Of a stretch of DNA of 64,000 bases, positions 1-7,846 are shown in pieces (position 1 is the first letter of the stretch; every line of letters begins with the position of its first letter). Source of the DNA: Muricoccus roseus (lineage in GTDB: Bacteria; Pseudomonadota; Alphaproteobacteria; Acetobacterales; Acetobacteraceae). The DNA lies in the NCBI RefSeq assembly GCF_900141905.1, contig NZ_FQZF01000019.1, forward strand, positions 1 to 64,000, in the 5' to 3' direction. The position numbers were made by a program, and so were the translations under genes. The notes under the pieces are model-generated. The model worked only from the letters and a program-made list of their open reading frames with translations, ran no database searches and had not been told where the DNA came from.

Positions 1-110
1 CCCTTGCTGATGCCAACCGCGGCCGCAAGGGTCCGGTCGCTCAGTCCAGCCTCGAACTTCAGACGCAGTACGTCGCGGATCCGTCGCATCGACAATCTCT
101 CAGTAGGCAT
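1..110 (-). CDS. istA: IS21-family transposase IstA, N-terminal fragment
   Basis: From the ATG at 110 the minus strand reads MPTERLSMRRIRDVLRLKFE, followed by AGLSDRTLAAAVGISKG before the window ends. This is the typical N-terminus of IS21-family IstA, whose helix-turn-helix is formed by the stretch like LSDRTLAAAVGISKG. IstA is the DDE transposase and works with the ATPase IstB, which is not visible here. Only about 36 residues are inside the window, so whether the gene is intact cannot be judged. Confidence 0.75.
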   Translation of the reverse strand, partial: MPTERLSMRRIRDVLRLKFEAGLSDRTLAAAVGISK

Positions 111-189
111 CAGGCAGACCCCGTTCAGAACGAGGTCCCTTAGCCGGCTCAGACTGTCGGCAATCCACCCCAGGCAACCCTCAACAGGG

Positions 190-278
190 TGCCCACGATC
201 CCGTGGAATCCGTGCCCACCATCCCGTGGAACCGCTGCCCACGATGCCGTGGAATCACTGCCCACCATCCCGTGGAAT
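190..278. repeat. Four tandem 20-bp IS terminal repeats
   Basis: Units start at 190, 213, 236 and 259, each of the form TGCCCACSATSCCGTGGAAY, with exactly 23-bp periodicity (3-bp spacers). They lie between the istA start and the inferred IS end and are best read as transposase-binding multiple terminal repeats. The regular period would put them on nearly the same face of the helix. Confidence 0.8.
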
Positions 279-2503
279 TCGCAGCCCTGGCGACCAGGCC
301 CATCGCTGCCGTCACCGTCACCATCACGGGCGGCCCGGACCTGCTGCTCGCCCTCAGCGGCAGCGCCACCGCCGCCTCGGTGAGCCTGACCTTCTCTCCG
401 GCGGACTGGGCCTCCCCGCGCGCCGTCCTGCTCAGCGCCGTGGCCGACGCCCTCGCCGAGGGAACGGAGGTCGCGAACCTCACCTTCACCCTGTCCAGCG
501 ACGACCCCGCCTACAACCGCCTCGTGGCGCAGCCGATGCCGGTCATGGTGATCGACAGTGTCGCCACCCCGGCTAACTCGCCGCCGCCCTCACCGCCGCC
601 TCCTCCCACGCTCACCCTTTCACCGGGACAGCATGCCGGAGGCACCGCCATCTCCCTCGAGGGCGAGGCGGCGCTGCTGAAACCCTCCATCCAGGCCGCG
701 GCGGTCACCGCCACCGGCACGGGCGTGCTCGTCGCCTGGCGGGATGGCACGACCACGCTTCTGAACGGGGCCACCAGCCTCTCCTTCACAGACGGCCAGC
801 TCATCTTTGACGGCGAATCCGCCGCCGCCCGCGCCCTGCGCGCCCATATGGCGATCCAGGGCGTCGCCCCCTCGCCAGTGGCGCTGGCGCGCAGCGTGGC
901 GCAGCTGGAGGCCGGTACCTCGATGGAGACGCTGGCGGCCAGCCTGATGGCCAGCCCCGAATGGGCGGCGCGCAGCGCCTCCCTCGGCACGGCGCAGATG
1001 CTACAGCTTCTCTATCAGGACACGATCGGCAGCTCGCCCACGGGCCCGGCGCTGAGCTGGCTCAACCAGGCCGCCAGCGCCGGCGCCAGCCTGGCCTCTC
1101 TCGCGGCGGTACTCATCGATGCCCCGCAGGCCGCCGCCCTGACCGAGCAGCAGAACCCGGGCGGCATCTGGCTCACCGAGGATGCGGAGCAGACGGTGAT
1201 CCGCGCCTATGATGCCGTGCTCGACCAGGCACCCGATGCCGCGGCGCTCTGGCGCTGGTCCGTCCTCCTGGAATTGGGAGCGATGTCGAAATACGAGCTC
1301 TACTCCTATCTCGCCGGCACGGATCTCTACCAGGCGCGCCATGCCGGCCAGTCCAACGCCGAATTCGTGCAGAGCATCTTCGAGCAGGCGCTGGAACGCC
1401 CCGGCACGGCGGTGGAGCTGCAGGGTTCCACCCGCGTGCTCGACCAGGGCCTGGCCTCGCGCATCGTGATGCTCAACGCGCTGGGTGACCTGCAGGGCGA
1501 TCTCGGCGCCGGCCCGGGCGTCGGCCAGGCGGAGCACACCGTCTATCCCAGCTCCCACTCCGACAGCGAAGTGCTCGGCCGCAACCAGTCCCTCGCGGAT
1601 CTGGCGAACTCCGCCACCGGTCATGCCGTCAGCACGCGTGCGGTCGCGGACCTCTTCCGCATCGATGTCGCGAGGGACGGGATGGCCCTGCGCTGGCGCG
1701 ACGGCAGCGTGGACCGCCTCGGCGCGGTGGATGAGCTGTCCTTCGCCGAAGGCCGCCTCGTCGTGGATGGCGGATCGCGCGAAGCCCTCGTCACCCGCCT
1801 CTACGAATCGACCATCGGCCTGCCGCTCACCGGCCTCGGTGCCGCCGGCTTCGAGAACATGCTCGACAACGGCCACTCGGTCGCCTCGCTGACCGCCATG
1901 TTCCTCAGCACCGGCGAGGCGAAGGCGCGGCTCGCCGGGCTCGACACGGGGGCGCAGCTCAGCCTCGTCTACAAGGGCATCTTCGGCATCACGCCCGCCA
2001 CCGAGGCGTTGGGCTACATGCGTGCCCTCGTCCAGCAGGGCGTGAGCCTCGGCGATGTCGCGAGCTGGCTGGCCCAGCTCCCCGAAGCGGCGACCGCCTT
2101 CGAGAAAAGCCACCCGACCGGCATCTGGATCCCCGACCTCGGCGGCGCCGCCGTCGTGCGGGCCTATGACACCATGCTCGGCACGATGCCTGATCCGGTC
2201 AGCCTGTCGCTCTGGAAGGGCGCGGTCCTCCAGCCCGGTGCGCTGCCGGCCCTGTACGACACCCTCATGCACACCGAGATGCATGGCGCCCTCTATGACG
2301 GGTTGAACACGCGGGACTGGGTCGCCCGGCATTTCGAGGCGGCGCTGGAGCGCAGCGCGGATCCCGCCCAGATCGCCGGCTCCGCCGCCCTGATCGACCG
2401 CGGCGCAGTCTCGCATCTCGACATGGCGGTGGCGATCGGGGAGCTGCAGCCGCTGATCGAGCCCCAGCGCGTCGCCAGCACCATCAGCGTGGAGCTGCTC
2501 TGA
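203..2503 (+). CDS. DUF4214-type repeat protein, 5'-truncated by the IS insertion
   Basis: The open frame enters from the IS terminus: its only upstream ATG, at 203, is inside an IS repeat, so residues 1-27 are IS-derived and true host sequence begins near 284. The host part starts in a Calx-beta/cadherin-like beta domain (residues ~30-110, with TFSPADWASP and AEGTEV), followed by a proline-rich linker (~120-135). It then has two related ~320-residue units. The WRDG...LSF.(D/E)G.L..DG block recurs at residues 179 and 498, and the GIW...AYD block also recurs. This resembles large secreted or surface repeat proteins of alphaproteobacteria. The original N-terminus is lost, so the product is probably nonfunctional unless the IS provides a promoter and start. 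Confidence 0.6.
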   Translation: MESVPTIPWNRCPRCRGITAHHPVEFAALATRPIAAVTVTITGGPDLLLALSGSATAASVSLTFSPADWASPRAVLLSAVADALAEGTEVANLTFTLSSDDPAYNRLVAQPMPVMVIDSVATPANSPPPSPPPPPTLTLSPGQHAGGTAISLEGEAALLKPSIQAAAVTATGTGVLVAWRDGTTTLLNGATSLSFTDGQLIFDGESAAARALRAHMAIQGVAPSPVALARSVAQLEAGTSMETLAASLMASPEWAARSASLGTAQMLQLLYQDTIGSSPTGPALSWLNQAASAGASLASLAAVLIDAPQAAALTEQQNPGGIWLTEDAEQTVIRAYDAVLDQAPDAAALWRWSVLLELGAMSKYELYSYLAGTDLYQARHAGQSNAEFVQSIFEQALERPGTAVELQGSTRVLDQGLASRIVMLNALGDLQGDLGAGPGVGQAEHTVYPSSHSDSEVLGRNQSLADLANSATGHAVSTRAVADLFRIDVARDGMALRWRDGSVDRLGAVDELSFAEGRLVVDGGSREALVTRLYESTIGLPLTGLGAAGFENMLDNGHSVASLTAMFLSTGEAKARLAGLDTGAQLSLVYKGIFGITPATEALGYMRALVQQGVSLGDVASWLAQLPEAATAFEKSHPTGIWIPDLGGAAVVRAYDTMLGTMPDPVSLSLWKGAVLQPGALPALYDTLMHTEMHGALYDGLNTRDWVARHFEAALERSADPAQIAGSAALIDRGAVSHLDMAVAIGELQPLIEPQRVASTISVELL

Positions 2504-2510
2504 GGCGGCG

Positions 2511-2963
2511 TCACGGCACCGCGGAGATCTCCCGCTTCAGGCAGCGCAGCGTGAAGGCGCTGCGCGTGTGCCGCACGCCGGGCAGGCGGTAGATCTTCTC
2601 GCGCAGAAGGCTCTCATAGCCCGCCGTTCCGCCCACGGCGGCCTTGATGATGTAGTCGTATTCGCCGGTGACGAGATGGCATTCAAGGATCTCGGGAATG
2701 CCATGCACCGCCTCCTCGAAGCGGCGCAGCGCGCCCTCGTCATGCTTCTCCATCATCACCTCGAGGAACACCGTGTCCGGCATCCCCAGCGCCGCCTGGT
2801 CCAGCAGCGCCGCATAGCCCTTGATCACCCCCGCCGCCTCCAGCCGCTTCACCCGCGTCCAGCAGGGGGAGGGGGAGAGGCCCACCTCCTCGGCCAGCTC
2901 CGCATTGGAGAGCCGTCCCCGCCGCGCGAGGGCGCGAAGGATGCGTCGGTCCGTGGCGTCCAT
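2511..2963 (-). CDS. Lrp/AsnC-family transcriptional regulator
   Basis: 150 residues, the normal length for Lrp/AsnC proteins. The N-terminal winged helix-turn-helix starts MDATDRRILRALARRGRLSN, with the recognition region EEVGLSPSPCWTRVKRLEAAG. A C-terminal RAM ligand-binding domain follows, with the typical GEYDYIIKA segment. A strong Shine-Dalgarno (GGGGGAGG) precedes the ATG at 2963, which decides the start against the longer open frame. The gene is divergent from the indolepyruvate oxidoreductase at 3124 across 160 bp, the usual arrangement for an Lrp-type local regulator of amino-acid catabolism, so it probably controls that gene in response to an aromatic or branched amino acid (inference). 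It is convergent with the truncated gene ending at 2503. Confidence 0.88.
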   Translation of the reverse strand: MDATDRRILRALARRGRLSNAELAEEVGLSPSPCWTRVKRLEAAGVIKGYAALLDQAALGMPDTVFLEVMMEKHDEGALRRFEEAVHGIPEILECHLVTGEYDYIIKAAVGGTAGYESLLREKIYRLPGVRHTRSAFTLRCLKREISAVP

Positions 2964-2993
2964 GGTTCCTCCCCCGGGTTTTCCCGGATTTGC

Positions 2994-3003
2994 AGAAGCT
3001 TCT
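2994..3003. promoter_or_regulatory. Possible Lrp operator (AGAAGCTTCT palindrome)
   Basis: A perfect 10-bp palindrome, AGAAGCTTCT, lies in the 160-bp divergent region between the Lrp gene and the oxidoreductase gene. It sits in the only relatively A/T-rich part of that region. Position and symmetry fit an operator, but Lrp sites are degenerate and nothing else supports it. Confidence 0.3.
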
Positions 3004-3123
3004 TCCGTTCCTTCGGCGGCGCACAAGAGAAAACGGGACAAAACCGCCGGGTCTTCCGGTCCATCCTCCCCCATATCTCGAAAGAGGACGAGCCCCGGAA
3101 GAGGGCCGGCAGGGAGGTGCCCC

Positions 3124-6100
3124 ATGGGAAGCGTGCAACGGGCGACGATGCGGCTGGAGGATCGCTGGGAATCCAGCGCCGATCCCGTGCTGATGACCGG
3201 CATCCAGGCCCTGGTCCGCCTGCCCCTGGAACAGCGTGCCCTCGACCGCGCGGCGGGCCATGACACCGCCGGCTTCGTCACCGGCTACCGCGGCAGCCCG
3301 CTCGGCAGCTACGACAAGGAGCTGCAGAAGCAGGCGAAGCGCCTCGCCGAAGCGGGCGTGGTCTTCCAGCCCGGGCTGAACGAGGACCTGGCTGCAACCG
3401 CCGCCTGGGGCAGCCAGCAGGCCACGCTGTTTAACGATGGCAAGAAGGACGGCGTCTTCGGCATCTGGTACGGCAAGGGCCCCGGCGTGGACCGCAGCGG
3501 GGACGCGCTGCGCCACGCCAACATGGCCGGCACGGCGCCGCTGGGCGGCGTCCTCGCCCTCGCCGGGGACGACCCCTCCGCCAAGTCCTCCACCGTCGCC
3601 AATGCCTCCGACCACGCCTTCATGGATCTGGAAATCCCCTTCCTCGATCCGTCCGGCGTTGGCGAGATCCTGGAGTTCGGCCTGAAGGGCATCGCCCTCT
3701 CGCGCTTCGCCGGCACCTGGGCCGCGATGAAATGCGTGGCCGACACGATGGATGCCAGCGCCAGCTTCAGAATCGATCCGGCCTGGACCCCCGTGATCCC
3801 GGAAGGAAATTTCGAGGGCGAGGATGGCCGCCACATCCGCCTGCGGGACATCGTGCTCGCCCAGGAACGCCGCCTCCGGCTCACGCGCCTGCCCGCTGCC
3901 ATCGCCTTCGCCCGCGCCAACGGGCTGGACCGCGTGGTGCTGGACTCCCCCCGCGCCCGCTTCGGCATCGCCGCGCGTGGCAAGGCCTACGCGACGCTGC
4001 GCCAGGCCATGCTCGACCTCGGCATCGACGAGACCGCCGCCCGCCTGCTCGGCCTCCGCATCTGGAAGGTGGGCCTCGCCTGGCCGCTGGACGCGGAAGC
4101 CGCCCGCGCCTTCGCGCAGGGGTTGGAGGAGATCCTGGTGGTGGAGGACCGCCGCTCCTTCCTCGAAGCCCAGCTCCGCGATGCCCTCTACGGCCTCCCC
4201 GCCCCCCCCCGCATCACCGGCAAGCGCGACGCCCAGGGCGCGCCCCTCCTCTCCGAGCTGACGGAACTGGATGCCGCGTCCGTCGCCCATGCCCTCGACG
4301 CCCGCCTGCCGCGCGAGGGCCGCCCGGATTCCATGGCCGCCCGCCTCGGCGCGCTGAAGGCGCTGGCGGAGGCCGCGCGCCCGCCGGTCGCGCTCCGCCA
4401 GCCCTGGTTCTGCCCGGGCTGCCCACACAACACCTCCACGGTGGTGCCCGAGGGATCGCGCGCCATGGCCGGCATCGGCTGCCACTACATGGCCACCTGG
4501 ATGGATCGGGACACGGAGGTCTTCACCCAGATGGGCGGGGAGGGCGCGCCCTGGCTCGGCCAGATGGCCTTCGTGAACACGCCGCATGTCTTCGCCAATC
4601 TCGGTGACGGCACCTATTCGCATTCCGGCAGCCTCGCCGTGCGGGCCGCCATCGCGGCGAAGGCCAACATCACCTACAAGATCCTGGTGAACGGCGCCGT
4701 CGCCATGACCGGCGGCCAGACGCCGGAAGCCGAGATGACCGTGCCCCGCATCGCCGCCCAGATGGCGGCGGAGGGCGCCGCCTCCATCACCGTCGTCTCC
4801 GATGATCCCGCGCGCCACCGGCACGATTCCTCCATGCCCCCCGGCGTCGCCTTCGAGCACCGCGACCACCTGGATGCCGTGCAGAAGCGCCTGCGCGAAA
4901 CCCCGGGCGTCACGGTCCTGATCTATGACCAGGAATGCGCCACCGAGCGCCGCCGCCACCGCAAGCGCGGCATCGCCGCCGCCGCGACGAAGCGCGTCGT
5001 CATCAACCCGCAGGTCTGCGAGGATTGCGGCGATTGCGGCGTGCAGTCCAACTGCCTCGCCGTGCAGCCCGTGCAGACGGAGTTCGGGCAGAAGCGCGCC
5101 ATCGACCAGAGCGCCTGCAACCAGGACTTCTCCTGCCTCAAGGGCTTCTGCCCCTCCTTCATCAGCCTCGAAGGCGCGGAGGTCGCGGCGCATCCCGAAG
5201 CCGCCGCCGCGCCGGTGGACCTGCCCGAGCCCGCCATGCCCGCCCTGCGGGGGGAGGCATGGAACATCGTCCTCGCCGGGATCGGCGGGCAGGGCGTCAC
5301 GGCGCTTTCCGCTATCCTCGCCATGGCCGCGCATATCGATGGCCGTCCCGTCCGCACGATGGACCAGCTCGGCCTGGCCCAGAAGGGCGGCGGCGTGCAG
5401 GCCCAGCTCCGCATCGGCGCGGAAGGCGCCGCGCCCGAAACCCTGGCCGGGCCGCGCATCGACGCGGGGCAGGCCGATCTGCTGATCGCGGCCGATGCCA
5501 TCGGCGCCCATGGCGCCGCCGTGCGTCCGCTCCTCTCGCCGGAGCGCACGGCCGCGGTGGTCAATGCCGAACTCGCCGCCACCGCCGGCTTCCTCCTCGG
5601 CACCCCGCGCGCGGAAAGCACGCCCATCCTCGAGAACCTTCGCGCCGTCTCGCGCGAGATGCTGGCGCTGCCGGCGGCGCATCGGGTGGAGGAGGCGCTG
5701 GGCGACGTCATCTTCCTCAACGTCTTCCTCCTCGGCACCGCCTGGCAGCGCGGCCTGCTGCCCCTCTCCCTCACCGCGATCGACCGCGCGCTGGAGCTGA
5801 ACGGCACGGCGGTCGATCGCAACCGGCAGGCCTTCGCCCTCGGCCGCGCCGCCGCGCTGGAGGAGCCCGCCGCGCCGCGCGCGCCGGAGACGCTGGATGC
5901 GCTGATCGCCCGCCGCACGGCCGACCTCACGGCCTATCAGAACGCCGCCTATGCCCGGGACTACGCGGATTTCGTCGTCCGCATCCGCGCGGCGCCGGGC
6001 GCCGACGAGGCCCTGGCGCGTGCCGTCGCCATTCAGCTCCACCGGCTCATGGCCTACAAGGACGAGTACGAGGTCGCCCGCCTCCATGCCGACGCCGCCT

Positions 6101-6540
6101 GGCAGGCCTCGCTGGACCGCCACTTCACCGGCACGCGGCGGGTGGTGATGCACCTCGCCCCGCCCATCCTCGCCCGCACCGACCCGGCGACCGGCCGGCC
6201 GGTGAAGCGCAGCTTCGGCCCCTGGATGCTGCGCGCCATGTCCCTGCTCCGCCACGGCAAGATCCTGCGCGGCACGGCGCTGGACCCCTTTGGCCGCACC
6301 GAGGAACGCCGCACCGAACGCGCCCTGATTGCCGAGTTCCGCGCGGGGCTGGAGGCGATGCTGCCCCGCCTGGATTCCACCACCCGCGACACCATCCGCG
6401 AATGGGTGGAGGCCTGGGGCGGCATCCGTGGCTTCGGCCCGGTCAAGACGGCGAATCTGGAGAAGACCCGCCCGCGCCTCGCCGCCATCGCGGCACGGCT
6501 GGACGCGCCTGCGCCCCTGCCGGCCATGGCGGCGGAGTGA
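3124..6540 (+). CDS. Fused indolepyruvate ferredoxin oxidoreductase (IorA-IorB type)
   Basis: 1138 residues, the length of the single-chain indolepyruvate oxidoreductases of aerobic proteobacteria. These enzymes oxidatively decarboxylate aryl- or branched 2-oxo acids to acyl-CoA using thiamine diphosphate and Fe-S clusters. Visible in order: an N-terminal TPP enzyme region with GYRGSPLGSYD; the CPGCPHNTS motif near residue 430 and a TPP-binding region with GIGCHYMATW and MGGEG; a ferredoxin-like cysteine cluster CEDCGDCGVQSNC (~631) plus later cysteines; the gamma domain IVLAGIGGQGVTALS (~713); and the C-terminal DUF6537-like extension. The ATG at 3124 follows GGGAGGTG at good spacing. The longer open frame starting at 2821 would overlap the divergent regulator and is rejected. 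The likely role is degradation of transaminated aromatic amino acids, probably under the adjacent Lrp regulator. Confidence 0.88.
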   Translation: MGSVQRATMRLEDRWESSADPVLMTGIQALVRLPLEQRALDRAAGHDTAGFVTGYRGSPLGSYDKELQKQAKRLAEAGVVFQPGLNEDLAATAAWGSQQATLFNDGKKDGVFGIWYGKGPGVDRSGDALRHANMAGTAPLGGVLALAGDDPSAKSSTVANASDHAFMDLEIPFLDPSGVGEILEFGLKGIALSRFAGTWAAMKCVADTMDASASFRIDPAWTPVIPEGNFEGEDGRHIRLRDIVLAQERRLRLTRLPAAIAFARANGLDRVVLDSPRARFGIAARGKAYATLRQAMLDLGIDETAARLLGLRIWKVGLAWPLDAEAARAFAQGLEEILVVEDRRSFLEAQLRDALYGLPAPPRITGKRDAQGAPLLSELTELDAASVAHALDARLPREGRPDSMAARLGALKALAEAARPPVALRQPWFCPGCPHNTSTVVPEGSRAMAGIGCHYMATWMDRDTEVFTQMGGEGAPWLGQMAFVNTPHVFANLGDGTYSHSGSLAVRAAIAAKANITYKILVNGAVAMTGGQTPEAEMTVPRIAAQMAAEGAASITVVSDDPARHRHDSSMPPGVAFEHRDHLDAVQKRLRETPGVTVLIYDQECATERRRHRKRGIAAAATKRVVINPQVCEDCGDCGVQSNCLAVQPVQTEFGQKRAIDQSACNQDFSCLKGFCPSFISLEGAEVAAHPEAAAAPVDLPEPAMPALRGEAWNIVLAGIGGQGVTALSAILAMAAHIDGRPVRTMDQLGLAQKGGGVQAQLRIGAEGAAPETLAGPRIDAGQADLLIAADAIGAHGAAVRPLLSPERTAAVVNAELAATAGFLLGTPRAESTPILENLRAVSREMLALPAAHRVEEALGDVIFLNVFLLGTAWQRGLLPLSLTAIDRALELNGTAVDRNRQAFALGRAAALEEPAAPRAPETLDALIARRTADLTAYQNAAYARDYADFVVRIRAAPGADEALARAVAIQLHRLMAYKDEYEVARLHADAAWQASLDRHFTGTRRVVMHLAPPILARTDPATGRPVKRSFGPWMLRAMSLLRHGKILRGTALDPFGRTEERRTERALIAEFRAGLEAMLPRLDSTTRDTIREWVEAWGGIRGFGPVKTANLEKTRPRLAAIAARLDAPAPLPAMAAE

Positions 6541-6583
6541 GGGGCGGCTTGCTGTCCCGGTGGGCTTTGTCCTGAGCTGTTGG

Positions 6584-6820
6584 TCTGTCCCGGGGAGAGG
6601 AAGAAGGAATTCTTCCTCTCCCCGGACCTCTCACCATCATCTTCTTTTAGAAGTTTGGGATCGCGGGGCTGACGGTGCGCCTCGGGTCATGGACCCGAGG
6701 CAACTGCAAAGCCAGGAAAAGCACCCCTCACCAGAAACCCCGCGGGGCAACGGTATCCACGGCAGTCAGACGGGGTTCCAAGGGCCTCAGGCCCTTGGCG
6801 GGTGGAGGGCAGAGCCCTCC
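6584..6820 (+). repeat. Dispersed structured repeat, copy A
   Basis: This fills the 305-bp gap between the convergent genes ending at 6540 and 6845. It is a chain of hairpins. At 6592-6623 a 14-bp perfect stem (GGGGAGAGGAAGAA) has a GGAA loop. At 6679-6701 a 10-bp stem (GCCTCGGGTC) has loop ATG. At 6778-6798 a 9-bp stem (CCAAGGGCC) has loop TCA, and at 6805-6819 a 6-bp stem (GAGGGC) has loop AGA. The segment GGTATCCACGGCAGTCAGAC is shared with copies B, D and E. No coding signal is convincing; the translated GIHGSQTGFQGPQALGG string is only repeat read-through. Confidence 0.9.
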
Positions 6821-6844
6821 CTGAAATCCCCCGAACCCCACCGG

Positions 6845-7204
6845 TCAGTCCTGTGGTGGCGGAGGGGCCCAGGGCGGCGGCGGTGGCGGCGGGGTGAAGG
6901 GGTGGCCGAGCCGTTTCAGCAGGGGCAGGCCGATCGCCACGGCGGCGCCCGCGGGAAGGAACATGAAGGAGAGGATGATCACGCCGCGCGGCACCCCGCC
7001 GCCGGTCAGGCGCTGCCCCCATTCGAGAAGCTCGTACACGCCCCAGGCGGTCAGGCCGAAGATCGGCACCATCACCACCGCCAGGCCATATCGATCGGCA
7101 TCGTGAGCGAGGCCGCGCTTCATCCCCTCCGAGGCATGGGGCATCGGGTCGCGCGTAAGATAGGCGATCCGGCCGTTCTCCGGCCCCGGTCCGTCCCGTT
7201 CCAT
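6845..7204 (-). CDS. Small two-helix membrane protein, unknown function
   Basis: 119 residues. Two hydrophobic segments are visible: about 41-59 (YGLAVVMVPIFGLTAWGVY) and about 73-93 (RGVIILSFMFLPAGAAVAIG). The C-terminus is a proline-rich tail containing PFTPPPPPPP. I do not recognise a family. It is convergent with the oxidoreductase gene across repeat copy A and lies 9 bp downstream of the exported protein at 7214-7846, so the two are probably co-transcribed. Confidence 0.6.
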   Translation of the reverse strand: MERDGPGPENGRIAYLTRDPMPHASEGMKRGLAHDADRYGLAVVMVPIFGLTAWGVYELLEWGQRLTGGGVPRGVIILSFMFLPAGAAVAIGLPLLKRLGHPFTPPPPPPPWAPPPPQD

Positions 7205-7213
7205 CCGCCCATC

Positions 7214-7846
7214 CTAGCGCCGCGGCGCCGTCGTGCCGAAGGTCAGCACGCCCTGCGTGCCCGCGGCCGGATCGGCATCCCCCGTGAAAGCCAGGGCGAA
7301 ATCCGGCCGCCCTTCCGCGCCGGAGGAAAGGCGGTAGGTGATCTGCCGCGCCACCCCCGCGCCCGGCACGGGCACCTGGCCATCGAAGGCGCGCGTCACT
7401 GTCAGCCCCGGCCGCCGCACGCCCTCCGCCAGCCGCACGAACAGCGCCTCCGCCGTTTCCACATCCATGCGCTGCAGCCGCATCGAGCAGGCGAGGGGGC
7501 GGGAGGTGAGGATGAGCACCAGCGCCCCCGTGCTGCGTCCCTGGGCCGCCATCACCTGCCCCCGCGCCGCGCCCAGCAGCGCGGCCGAGCGCTCGGCGGG
7601 CAGGGCGGTGAAGCCGGCTTCCCGTGCGGCCGCGCTGCTGTCGCCGCCCGTCAGCACCCGCGCGCAGATTTGCATGAAGCTTCCCATCGCCGCCGCCGTC
7701 TCCTCTGTCAGCGGCGCGGCGGCCCGGGCGGGGAGGGGCAGGAGCAGCGCGCCCGCCAGCAACGGAACCAGCGGCGCAACCAGCGACAGAACTGGACGCC
7801 GGCGCCGGGAGGCGCCCCAATGACGGAAACGAGGAAACGAGACCAT
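7214..7846 (-). CDS. Exported protein of unknown function
   Basis: About 210 residues from the ATG at 7846. The N-terminus is a classical signal peptide: a basic stretch (RRRRP), a hydrophobic core (LSLVAPLVPLLAGALLLPLP) and cleavage after ARA. The mature part has no motif I can name; it looks like a small periplasmic alpha/beta protein with two cysteines. The chosen ATG overlaps the start codon of the divergent acyl-CoA dehydrogenase gene by two bases and has no clear Shine-Dalgarno, so a start further inside, such as a GTG, is possible. The next gene at 6845 follows after 9 bp. Confidence 0.6.
   Translation of the reverse strand: MVSFPRFRHWGASRRRRPVLSLVAPLVPLLAGALLLPLPARAAAPLTEETAAAMGSFMQICARVLTGGDSSAAAREAGFTALPAERSAALLGAARGQVMAAQGRSTGALVLILTSRPLACSMRLQRMDVETAEALFVRLAEGVRRPGLTVTRAFDGQVPVPGAGVARQITYRLSSGAEGRPDFALAFTGDADPAAGTQGVLTFGTTAPRR

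Larger units (their letters stand above)
1..283 (-). mobile_element. IS21-family insertion sequence, istA-side end (partial)
   Basis: The minus strand carries the first 36 codons of an IstA-type transposase, preceded by about 170 bp of non-coding terminus with four direct copies of a 20-bp unit at 23-bp spacing. Multiple terminal repeats outside istA are characteristic of IS21-family elements. I place the outer end near 283, because the terminus read inward would begin TGCGAATTCC, which has the TG/CA ends usual for the family; the exact base is an inference. The rest of the element lies left of the window. It has inserted into the gene now ending at 2503, whose 5' part is missing. Confidence 0.75.

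Noticed and set aside
190-278. Short regularly spaced repeats suggesting a CRISPR array
   Set aside because: Spacers are only 3 bp and nearly invariant, and there are no cas genes. The position beside istA fits IS21 terminal repeats.
2821-3123. N-terminal extension of the indolepyruvate oxidoreductase up to 2821
   Set aside because: It would overlap the divergent Lrp gene and its promoter and translates as shadow sequence. The ATG at 3124 has a good ribosome site and starts where homologous proteins start.
2740-6255. A 1171-codon open frame on the minus strand opposite the indolepyruvate oxidoreductase gene
   Set aside because: It is a compositional shadow: Gly/Ala/Arg/His-rich, no domains, no ribosome site, and it covers a well-supported gene. 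Many similar antisense frames occur across the window for the same reason (high GC content).
6700-6830. Open frames through the dispersed repeats encoding a recurrent GIHGSQTGFQGPQALGG peptide
   Set aside because: The peptide is the translation of the conserved repeat DNA. It appears in different frames and strands, joins onto unrelated sequence and has no start signals, so it is not a protein domain.
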